This document shows, piece by piece, positions 44,654 through 52,027 of a stretch of 64,000 bases of DNA (within the stretch, counting starts at the first letter, position 1; every line of letters starts with the position of its first letter). Source of the DNA: Rhodoferax sp. GW822-FHT02A01 (GTDB taxonomy: Bacteria; Pseudomonadota; Gammaproteobacteria; Burkholderiales; Burkholderiaceae_C); the NCBI RefSeq assembly GCF_038784515.1, contig NZ_CP152376.1, forward strand, positions 992,001 through 1,056,000, given 5' to 3'. A model generated the notes under the pieces. It did no database searches. It saw only the letters and a list, made by a program, of their open reading frames with translations, and was not told the origin of the DNA. The translations under genes were made by a program, and so were the position numbers.

Positions 44654-44688
44654 TGGCGAAGTTGACTTTATTTATGCCATTTTCGCCA
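44654..44688 (-). promoter_or_regulatory. shared upstream motif, copy B, with outer dyad
   Basis: TGGC-N18-GCCA spans 44654-44679 with inner GAAGTTGACTTTATTTAT, aligning ungapped to copies at 21907 and 30037. In addition TGGCGAA (44654) and TTCGCCA (44682-44688) form a perfect 7-base dyad around it. It lies 165 bases before the oxidoreductase and about 300 before the divergent GlxA-type gene. The remainder of 44490-44987 shows no gene. Confidence 0.6.
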
Positions 44689-44987
44689 CTTCAATGGCCA
44701 GCATAATTCTGCTTGCTTGAGTGATTTCCGGATACCTTCGCACCTTCGCGGGTAGCCGCACTCTATTTCAACTGCCATCAGCCTCCGAATCCTCAGTTGG
44801 CGCCCCAAAAAGCCCTTCCGCAAGTGCAAGCGAACGTGATCGTGGTATCCCGCGACGACATGTTCGCGTGACGCCCACTCAGTATTAACTGCTTGGGCTG
44901 CATGGAACCATGCACCCAATTGGAAACCTGATCAGATTTGATGTAAAGTGTCGATATTCACATATATTGTGCTGTTTACGCCTCACT

Positions 44988-45980
44988 ATGCCACGTGCCG
45001 CCATCCTTACCTTCGACGGCTGCTACGCCTCTAGCGTGGCGGGATTTGCCGACATCCTTCAGATTGCGAATTCGCACCTAAAGCTCGAGCAAGCACCTAA
45101 GTCTGCACTGTTCGACTGGAGATTCGTATCTCCCTCGGGTGAGCCGGCCATTGCCAGCAATGGCCTTCCTCTGCAAACCCAAAAGTTGGATCCGCGAGAG
45201 CGCTATGACTTGGTTTTTGTTCCGAGTTTCCACTATGGAGGGCATCATCAGTTTGACCATTTTTTGGGCAAACAGTCCGACGCCTGTGCGTGGTTGACAG
45301 CTCAATGGTGCGCAGGTGCTTGGGTGGCCGCGAACTGCACTGGCACCTTCATCTTGGCCCAAACTGGATTATTGGATAAGCGCATTGCAACGACCACATG
45401 GTGGCTAGAGCGGCAGTTCAGGGCAAAATTTCCTCATGTGGACCTGCAACTCCGCCCAGTGGTCACTGAGATAGATCGGCTGATCTGCGCGGGGGCCTCG
45501 GCGTCGTATCTCCTTCAAACCGTACGCGTCATTGAGCGTTTCGCAGGACCAATCATTGCATCTCAATGCGCCAAGGCCATGTTGATCGATGTGAGTCAGA
45601 CCAGCCAAATCCCCTACCTTCCGCTGCTCGCGCAAAAGAATCACTCTGATGCGCTGGTACATCGAGCCCAACGCTGGCTGCAGAACAACATGACCGAGGA
45701 CTTGCGGATCACAGAACTCGCCGATTCGCTCGCAGTCAGCGACAGAACTCTAATCCGCCGTTTCCGCAGCGTACTGGACCAAACACCACTGGCCTATCTC
45801 CAGGATCTTCGATTAGAAGCAGCGCGCGCCCTACTCGAGACCAGTTCGCACAGCGTTGAAGAAGTGGCGAGCCAAGTTGGTTACAACGACACCAGTTCCT
45901 TCTCCAGGCTCTTCCGTCAACGCATTGGGATGAGTCCGGGTGCTTACCGCGGTCGCTTCCAAATGGGCTCGGCGCTCTAA
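44988..45980 (+). CDS. GlxA-type transcriptional regulator (DJ-1/PfpI domain plus AraC DNA-binding domain)
   Basis: The 330-residue protein has an N-terminal DJ-1/PfpI-like domain (RAAILTFDGCYASSVAGFAD, then GAWVAANCTGTFILAQTGLL with a cysteine at the nucleophile position) and a C-terminal AraC domain with two helix-turn-helix motifs (ITELADSLAVSDRTLIRRFR, VEEVASQVGYNDTSSFSRLF). Such proteins activate amino acid or amine catabolism genes. It diverges from the indolepyruvate oxidoreductase operon and is the nearest candidate for its control. ATG 44988 fits the domain start; 44910 is a longer alternative. Confidence 0.9.
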   Translation: MPRAAILTFDGCYASSVAGFADILQIANSHLKLEQAPKSALFDWRFVSPSGEPAIASNGLPLQTQKLDPRERYDLVFVPSFHYGGHHQFDHFLGKQSDACAWLTAQWCAGAWVAANCTGTFILAQTGLLDKRIATTTWWLERQFRAKFPHVDLQLRPVVTEIDRLICAGASASYLLQTVRVIERFAGPIIASQCAKAMLIDVSQTSQIPYLPLLAQKNHSDALVHRAQRWLQNNMTEDLRITELADSLAVSDRTLIRRFRSVLDQTPLAYLQDLRLEAARALLETSSHSVEEVASQVGYNDTSSFSRLFRQRIGMSPGAYRGRFQMGSAL

Positions 45981-46031
45981 GTTGCCACAGGCCATCCTAT
46001 TGCATGTCGGAGACAGAGTAATTTAGGGCGA

Positions 46032-46757
46032 ATGATGGAACGCAAGAGCATTCATACATCAGTGATGAATCAAACGTCAAAGTCTGGTGTGACCGAGTTC
46101 TTCACTAGGTGGTCCTGGTTCAATACGCTGTCAGCGGAACTTCGGGAAATGATATTGGACACGTCAATGGAGAGGGAGTTGGACGCCGGCGAGTATGTCG
46201 CCCGAGTAGGGGACCCTAGCGCGCATTGGTACGGAGTCATGCGCGGTCACTTGCAAATGTACGTTGTTACTCCCGAGGGCAATGAGACGACTCTCTACTA
46301 CCTTCGCGAAGGTGAATGGTGTGGCGACGGGTCCTTGTTAAAGGGAGAACTCTTGCAATACGACTTGCGAACGCTGACTACTGTCCATCTCTGCCTCGTT
46401 ACGGCGCAAACCTTCAACGTGTTACGCAATTCGTCCCTTGAGTTCAGCAACTTTCTTTGTGATGTCATGAATGCCCGAATGGGAGTTTTTGTGGGAATGC
46501 TCGCAGCGTCACGACTATTGGGACCTGAGGGGCGGGTCGCAAAGGCTCTGCTCATGCTTACGAAAGATCGACTCGAGGATACTCAGCGGCTGTCAATCCA
46601 TCAACACGACCTGGCACTGATTTGTGGCCTCTCACGCCAGCGGGTGAACATGGCACTTTCGTTTTTTAAACAGAATGGGATCGTCCATACAGATGGACCC
46701 AAGGGATACCTGATCGTCCACACACGGCGCCTAAGCAACTATATTGGGGACCTATAG
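46032..46757 (+). CDS. Crp/Fnr-family transcriptional regulator (paralogue B)
   Basis: The 241-residue protein has the cNMP-binding-like roll (GEYVARVGDPSAHWYGVMRG, YYLREGEWCGDGSLLKGE) and the recognition helix ICGLSRQRVNMALSFFKQ. It is clearly paralogous to the regulator at 18139-18843. It starts 51 bases after the GlxA-type gene in the same direction, so they may be co-transcribed. Its neighbours downstream are, as for paralogue A, a DsbA-like isomerase and a glutathione-dependent enzyme. The ligand is unknown. Confidence 0.9.
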   Translation: MMERKSIHTSVMNQTSKSGVTEFFTRWSWFNTLSAELREMILDTSMERELDAGEYVARVGDPSAHWYGVMRGHLQMYVVTPEGNETTLYYLREGEWCGDGSLLKGELLQYDLRTLTTVHLCLVTAQTFNVLRNSSLEFSNFLCDVMNARMGVFVGMLAASRLLGPEGRVAKALLMLTKDRLEDTQRLSIHQHDLALICGLSRQRVNMALSFFKQNGIVHTDGPKGYLIVHTRRLSNYIGDL

Positions 46758-47396
46758 TTTGTCCATGCAGTGGAAACGAATTTTTTTCGAATCGAGTTCG
46801 AAAGTCCCCACGCTTTCGACCTTTTCTGGAATGTATTTGGTTTGCATATTGGCATTAGTTGGAAAAGACTGTCACTTGTCTCTGATCCAACATAGCCCAG
46901 GCGAAACTTCGTAAGGCTGTGCGCGGACTTTCTTCATTGACTGAATAGTAAAACTAATCACTGAGTCTTCTGCTTATAGTGTCACTCCGTTGAATAGACC
47001 AAACCCACAGGTATGCCGTGTACGCCGCGGCTGATCCAATTTTTTCACTCCAAAAGTGACTATCTGTGTTGCCAGCCACGTATTAGTTTTCCCCAGCACC
47101 ATGATTGGACATGGCCTGTCAGTGGGCCCATGCGTGTTCCGTTCCAATCTAGCCGCCGCTCCCCGAAACGGCAACTTGCTTCATGCAAAAACATCGTAAT
47201 TGGTGATCAGCTGCTCATCTGCCGTCTTCCGTCAACCCACTGGCATATTTTGGCATGCAGTTTGGCCTGCCTTGACAATGCGATTAGATACTACTTGGGT
47301 GAACAAGACACATGAATGACCTGAACTTTCGTCAACGACCGAACTCTCCTTGTGTCAATAATCTTGCAGAGAGTGGACAGATACTGTCGTTCGAGA
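46758..47396. other. 639-base gap without a recognisable gene
   Basis: Two convergent genes flank this stretch, so no promoter is expected. I see no terminator hairpin with a T-run, no repeat pair and no protein motif; short frames at 46974-47315 lack ribosome sites. It looks like decayed DNA. Confidence 0.45.
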
Positions 47397-48008
47397 CTAC
47401 TCACCCGAGGTACCTCCCAGTAATGCAGCTTCGAGCAGATTCATCCGATCGCCGCCCCAGAACATTTCACCCCTATAGATAAAAGTCGGAGCGCCAAACA
47501 CTCCCAACTCCTCCGCATGCTTAAGCGCCCCAGTCAGAGCTCGTGCTGCATCTTTTTGTAGAAATTCGTTCCACTCCGCAGATGACAAGCCCGCATTTAC
47601 AAGTAGCGCTTGCACTTGCGCAGGAGATTCCAGATCAAACTCCCTTCGCCAGAATGCCGCTAGCAGAGGGCTACAGAACTCCCAAAGGCGGTTACCTGCT
47701 TTTGCGAAAAGAACAGCCTGACTCGCAAGCGTGGGATCCCAGAGCTTCGTCGTAGATCGAACCGTCAGCCCTTGCGTCTTCGCAAGCCGTCGACAATCCA
47801 TATAAAGATATTTCAACTTCGCGACATCGCGGCTTGTTCGTTGTTCGACTTCACCACCGTAAGCCGACTGAAAGTCCGTTACGTATGGCCACCAATCGAA
47901 GGCAACTCCACTGCGCTGTGCTAGCGCACGGGCGGGACCAATCGCAAGGTAAGAGTACGGGCTTCGCAGATCGAAGAAGACTTCTACTCGGTCCAAGTTG
48001 ATCAACAT
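47397..48008 (-). CDS. DsbA-family 2-hydroxychromene-2-carboxylate isomerase-like protein (B)
   Basis: The 203-residue thioredoxin-fold protein starts RVEVFFDLRSPYSYLAIGPA, with Ser in SPYSYL at the glutathione site, and ends with GVFGAPTFIYRGEMFWGGDR, the hallmark of kappa glutathione transferases and 2-hydroxychromene-2-carboxylate isomerases. The ATG at 48008 lies two bases after the glutathione transferase stop; a longer frame to 48194 overlaps that gene fully and is rejected. It is related to the protein at 19808-20431, though more typical of the family. Confidence 0.88.
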   Translation of the reverse strand: MLINLDRVEVFFDLRSPYSYLAIGPARALAQRSGVAFDWWPYVTDFQSAYGGEVEQRTSRDVAKLKYLYMDCRRLAKTQGLTVRSTTKLWDPTLASQAVLFAKAGNRLWEFCSPLLAAFWRREFDLESPAQVQALLVNAGLSSAEWNEFLQKDAARALTGALKHAEELGVFGAPTFIYRGEMFWGGDRMNLLEAALLGGTSGE

Positions 48009-48010
48009 GA

Positions 48011-48694
48011 CTAGCAGTTCTTCCTGAAAAGATTGAACTTCGCTTGATCCGACTTGGTGACATCCACCCATTGATCCCTCAGGAGGTTCAGTCCTCGACC
48101 AACTCCGGGGCGGCTTCGAACTCTCCCATACCATTCCAACACTCGGGGGAACTCTTCGAGTGACACACCGGTCATCTTGTGGATCCGAATCCAAGCGAAA
48201 CTAGCCATGTCAGCAATAGAGTAGTCATCACAGATGAACTCGCGCCCCGCAAGACGATCCTCCAAAATCTTTAGGAGGCGCTTGGTCTCTGTCTGATAAC
48301 GCGTGATGGCATAGGGAACCTTCTCTGGCGCGTACCGGAAGAAGTGTTGAGCCTGGCCCATCATCGGTCCAATTCCTCCGACCTGCCAGAATAGCCATTG
48401 AAGTACTTCACTGCGCTTGCGCATATCACTTGGAAGAAAGCGCCTCTCCTTCTCTGCCAAATAAACCATGATTGCTCCTGTCTCAAAGACAGTGAACGGT
48501 GGTCCCGCATCGGCCGGAGCATGATCGACGATGGCGGGGATTTTTCCGTTCGGATTTATGGCGCGGTAGCTGTCTGCGTGTTGATCACCCGCCGTAATGT
48601 TGATTGGAATCACCTGATAGGGTATCTCAAGTTCCTCAACCAAGATTTGCACTTTGTGCCCGTTGGGTGCCGCCCAGCTGTATAGATCGATCAT
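48011..48694 (-). CDS. glutathione S-transferase, YfcG-like
   Basis: The 227-residue protein has the thioredoxin-like N-domain of the Nu-class YfcG/YghU group: MIDLYSWAAPNGHKVQILVE, INPNGKIPAIVDH and TVFETGAIMVYLAEKERRFL, followed by the all-helical domain with DDYSIADMASFAWIRIHK. These enzymes reduce disulfides or conjugate glutathione. It precedes and is coupled to the isomerase-like gene, and both would use glutathione, which suggests a joint role in breakdown or detoxification of an aromatic or electrophilic compound. Confidence 0.9.
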   Translation of the reverse strand: MIDLYSWAAPNGHKVQILVEELEIPYQVIPINITAGDQHADSYRAINPNGKIPAIVDHAPADAGPPFTVFETGAIMVYLAEKERRFLPSDMRKRSEVLQWLFWQVGGIGPMMGQAQHFFRYAPEKVPYAITRYQTETKRLLKILEDRLAGREFICDDYSIADMASFAWIRIHKMTGVSLEEFPRVLEWYGRVRSRPGVGRGLNLLRDQWVDVTKSDQAKFNLFRKNC

Positions 48695-48836
48695 TCTGTC
48701 ACCTTTCGCTCGAAGCTAATCCACTCAGTAACTTGATACTAGCGCTGCTTCAGATTAGCAGAGATAAAACGGCTATGATGTCATTGCAAAGACAGTGGAT
48801 TGCCTATTGTCTTCAAATTGAAGAGCGTCTGAGCGT

Positions 48837-49098
48837 GAGAACCAATTTCGTCCGGTCGCAACGGTAAGGGACAATTGGCTCTATGCAAGATCGCTGCGTG
48901 CGGGTCAGCGTGCCCCCGCCGTGATGAGCCTGATCCAATGCGCCAAGATCAACAGGCATGACCCGTTTGCCTACATGAAGGATATCCTCACGCGGCTACC
49001 AACGCAAAGGCACAGCCAGATCGAGGAACTGCTTCCGCACCACTAAATGCTACAGATTCCATAGCACGCCTGTAAGCCTGTGATGGCTGGGTGCTTAC
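48837..49098 (+). pseudogene. IS66 remnant: TnpC C-terminus and right end
   Basis: From 48837 the plus strand reads ENQFRPVATVRDNWLYARSL, then RAGQRAPAVMSLIQCAKINR and HDPFAYMKDILTRLPTQRHS to a stop at 49046, matching the end of the intact TnpC at 33349 but clearly diverged. The sequence ending GCTGGGTGCTTAC at 49098 is an IS66-type right inverted repeat. Everything to the left of 48837 is lost. It abuts an IS1182 fragment. Confidence 0.85.
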
Positions 49099-49442
49099 TG
49101 TTATCGCGGCGAAAGTCTGCAATGGTCTTGAAGTCAGGGGTAAGCCTTCCAGTCAGCCACATGAGTTCAACATTGCGCTGGCATTCACGCTCCAAGCGAC
49201 GACTGGATTGGACGCGGTTGAGGTCCCCGTAGAGGTAGGACCTTCAACATGACTACTGAATGATACGAAGGGCGTCCCGTTGACGCAGGATTGGCACCTT
49301 CAAAACCCAGGACCACTACGTCCAACTCGCTGATGAATGCGTCCATCACCCGAACGATGTTGTCCTCAGCGAGGTAATCGGCCCGACATTCTGGCAACAG
49401 AGTCACTTGCCGCCTGTCTTCTCCCACAATGAATCTGGACAT
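49099..49442 (-). pseudogene. IS1182-family transposase, N-terminal fragment with frameshift
   Basis: The minus strand starts MSRFIVGEDRRQVTLLPECR at 49442 and reads LAEDNIVRVMDAFISELDVV and GFEGANPASTGRPSYHSVVM. After a frameshift it continues YGDLNRVQSSRRLERECQRN and VELMWLTGRLTPDFKTIADF, then is cut by the IS66 right end at 49098. This is the conserved N-terminal region of IS1182-type transposases; the catalytic domain is absent. Confidence 0.85.
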
Positions 49443-49652
49443 ATTCAATCTTCCAAATGGCTTGACATGTCGTAGCAAACTAATGTAAAGATTCATGGTG
49501 TTTTCACACAGCCCCGGCCGTTTGCGGACGCCAAAGTACTAACACGCAGTTCTCACAACACAACACACCAATGCAGTCTTTGGCGAATGACTGTATTTAG
49601 GTCGCGATATAAAGCGTTTGCGACAACCATGCTGATGACTAGTCATTGCCTC

Positions 49653-50567
49653 TCATGCTGGTATGAAGCCAGACAAGCTGCACAGATGTGATTCCACGGC
49701 AGTAATCAGTGCAGTCACGCGGGCCGGCCGGAAAACACCTGGAGGCAGTGCGATATGGATTCCAATCGGCTCCAGGGACCAATGGGGCAAAACCTGCACC
49801 AGCTTGCCGGATCGGATGTCTGCATCACACATCCAAGGTGCCGCTGAGCCAATGCCGGCGCCATTCAGTACTGCGCGGTAATTGGCTTGCAGACTGTCGG
49901 TCTTGAGGGGGGTGTCCAGAGTCACCATGCAGGTTTTTCCAGAAGTGTGCACAAAGCGTACTTCGCCCATCACATGCGGGATGAGACCGATGAACGGCGC
50001 AGATGCCAATCGACTGATATTCAATTTGCCCAATGTACCGACCAACTGAGGCGCAGCAATCAGGATGCGACGCATTTTCCCCAGGTATCGTATGGCCAAC
50101 CCCGGATCTTGCACAGTGCCTACGCAAATCCAGCATTCCGCACCCGTGGCGGAAAATTCCTTAACATGATCGGTCAACGTCAATTCAATACGCAGCTGCG
50201 GGTACTGCAAACGTAAACTGGTGATCACGTCTATGAGGAAACTGTTGGCGTATCCTGCTGGACCAATCACACGTAACGTTCCATCTGGACGGCTCTGGCT
50301 TCCGGACAACCGTTGCGACAAGTCCTCCCAACTATTACGCAACCCATAGGCCTCTGCCAGTAAGACACGGCCTTCGTCGGTCAGCGACAGGCCTGCGGTG
50401 CTGCGTATCACAAGCTTGCAACCCAACAAACGCTCCAGATCGGAAAGGCGTCTGCTGATGGTTGGCTGTGTTGTGCCGATCAGAGGCGCCGCTTTGCTCA
50501 GGGAGCCACTTTCAGCAATACGAATGAAAGTTTCCAGAAGTTCGAAACGGTCGTTTGTGTATTTCAT
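49653..50567 (-). CDS. LysR-family transcriptional regulator
   Basis: The 304-residue regulator has the N-terminal winged helix (FIRIAESGSLSKAAPLIGTT, QPTISRRLSDLERLLGCKLV) and a periplasmic-binding-like effector domain (GTLRVIGPAGYANSFLIDVI). I place the start at ATG 50567, right before the helix-turn-helix; the frame to 50651 overlaps the divergent promoter region. It diverges from the beta-transaminase operon with a 95-base gap that contains a direct repeat, so it very likely controls that operon. Confidence 0.92.
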   Translation of the reverse strand: MKYTNDRFELLETFIRIAESGSLSKAAPLIGTTQPTISRRLSDLERLLGCKLVIRSTAGLSLTDEGRVLLAEAYGLRNSWEDLSQRLSGSQSRPDGTLRVIGPAGYANSFLIDVITSLRLQYPQLRIELTLTDHVKEFSATGAECWICVGTVQDPGLAIRYLGKMRRILIAAPQLVGTLGKLNISRLASAPFIGLIPHVMGEVRFVHTSGKTCMVTLDTPLKTDSLQANYRAVLNGAGIGSAAPWMCDADIRSGKLVQVLPHWSLEPIGIHIALPPGVFRPARVTALITAVESHLCSLSGFIPA

Positions 50568-50568
50568 G

Positions 50569-50598
50569 CGCCATATGTATAACACTTCATCGCCATAT
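50569..50598. promoter_or_regulatory. direct repeat in the LysR / beta-transaminase gap
   Basis: CGCCATAT occurs at 50569-50576 and 50591-50598, 22 bases apart (two helical turns), extending to CGCCATATGTAT and CGCCATATACGT. A TTGACT at 50622-50627 could be a -35 box for the plus-strand operon. LysR regulators commonly bind paired sites spaced by helical turns in the divergent gap. Confidence 0.5.
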
Positions 50599-50662
50599 AC
50601 GTCTAGCGGTGAGCAAGGTTGTTGACTATCGTGCAGACCAAAGTACAGCAAATGGAGTTTTT

Positions 50663-52027
50663 ATGCCTACCACTTTAAGTGCCGGTGTTACCACTGGCCA
50701 ACCGATAGATATGGCTCTGGCAGAGGCAATGGAAGCCTACCGCAGCCGTAACCCACATAGTGAGCGCCTGATGATCGAGGCAGCCGGAGTTCTACCATCA
50801 GGTAACACCCGCAGCGTGCTGTACTACCAACCCTTTCCGCTGAGCATGGAGCGCGGTGAAGGTTGTTATCTTTGGGATGCCGATGGCCACCGCTACCTGG
50901 ATGTGCTGGGCGAATTTACCGCAGGCATCTACGGTCACTCCAATCCAAAGATCCGCCAAACTATCGTGCAATCGCTGAAAGACGGGCTGAATCTGTCTTC
51001 GCATACCCGCCGTGAAGCACTGTTGGCGCAGGAACTGCAGCGCCGCTTCGTTAACCTGGAGTTGCTGCGTTTCACCAATTCAGGCACCGAGGCCAATCTC
51101 ATGGCACTGGCAGTGGCAAAGGTGCATACCGGACGCAGCAAGGTACTGGTGTTCGATGGTGCGTATCACGGTGGCGTGCTGTCATTTGCAGGGGGCGGTT
51201 CGCCGGTGAACGTGCCGCACGACTTTTTGGTTGGAACCTACAACGACCTGAATAGTGTCGAAGCGCAGATAGCGACCCACGGGTCGACGTTGGCTGCCAT
51301 CTTGGTGGAGCCGATGCTGGGCGCAGGCGGTTGTATTCCAGGCGACCCGGCATTTCTCAACGGCCTTCGCGTATTGGCCGACCGCTGTGGCGCACTGCTG
51401 ATCCTGGACGAGGTTATGACGTCGCGATTGTCGGTTGGAGGCCGACAGGCGTTGCTAGGCCTGAAGCCGGACCTGACCACGTTGGGCAAGTATTTCGGCG
51501 GCGGCTTGTCATTTGGCGCTTTTGGCGGACGCGCAGACGTGATGCAGCGTTTCGATCCCAGCCGTCCTCGTTCCCTGGGGCACGCTGGCACCTTCAACAA
51601 CAACGTGTTGTCAATGGCTGCGGGCCTCACCGGCCTGACCAAGGTTCTAACGCCGCAGGCCATTGATGCACTGAATGAACGCGGTGAACAACTACGTGCG
51701 CGCCTGAACCGAGTGTTTGCCACCCATGCAGTGGGCTTGCAGTTCACGGGCTTGGGATCGGTAATGCAGTTGCACGCCACCGATGTGCCCGTCCGAAACT
51801 CCGTCGATGTGCGCAGCGAGGATGATCGCGTGAAGGCACTGCTGTTTTTTGACCTGCTGGAGCAAGACGTATTTATGGCACGGCGTGGCTTAGTGGCGCT
51901 GTCTTTGCCTTTTGCCGACGTCGAAGTCAATACTTTGGTAGAGACGCTTCATAAGGTCGTGGCCCGACGCAAGGGGGTGCTGCCAGCGTTGTCCTCTACG
52001 TCGGTCCATGAGAAGGCACGCACATGA
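50663..52027 (+). CDS. class III PLP beta-transaminase (beta-phenylalanine aminotransferase-like)
   Basis: The 454-residue enzyme closely follows, as I recall it, the Variovorax beta-phenylalanine aminotransferase: GNTRSVLYYQPFPLSMERGE with the substrate-carboxylate Arg, EFTAGIYGHSNPKIRQ, LRFTNSGTEANLMAL, FDGAYHGGVLSF, ILDEVMTSRLSVGG, the PLP lysine in LTTLGKYFGGGLSFGAFGG, GHAGTFNNNVL, and the C-terminal RRGLVALSLP. The reaction would convert a beta-amino acid plus 2-oxoglutarate or pyruvate to a beta-keto acid. GGAG lies five bases before ATG 50663; the frame from 50555 overlaps the regulator gene. It overlaps the next gene by four bases. Confidence 0.88.
   Translation: MPTTLSAGVTTGQPIDMALAEAMEAYRSRNPHSERLMIEAAGVLPSGNTRSVLYYQPFPLSMERGEGCYLWDADGHRYLDVLGEFTAGIYGHSNPKIRQTIVQSLKDGLNLSSHTRREALLAQELQRRFVNLELLRFTNSGTEANLMALAVAKVHTGRSKVLVFDGAYHGGVLSFAGGGSPVNVPHDFLVGTYNDLNSVEAQIATHGSTLAAILVEPMLGAGGCIPGDPAFLNGLRVLADRCGALLILDEVMTSRLSVGGRQALLGLKPDLTTLGKYFGGGLSFGAFGGRADVMQRFDPSRPRSLGHAGTFNNNVLSMAAGLTGLTKVLTPQAIDALNERGEQLRARLNRVFATHAVGLQFTGLGSVMQLHATDVPVRNSVDVRSEDDRVKALLFFDLLEQDVFMARRGLVALSLPFADVEVNTLVETLHKVVARRKGVLPALSSTSVHEKART

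Noticed and set aside
47397..48194. Longer start for the DsbA-like isomerase (265 residues)
   Set aside because: The extra 62 residues lie entirely inside the glutathione transferase gene in another frame and precede the conserved thioredoxin-fold start.
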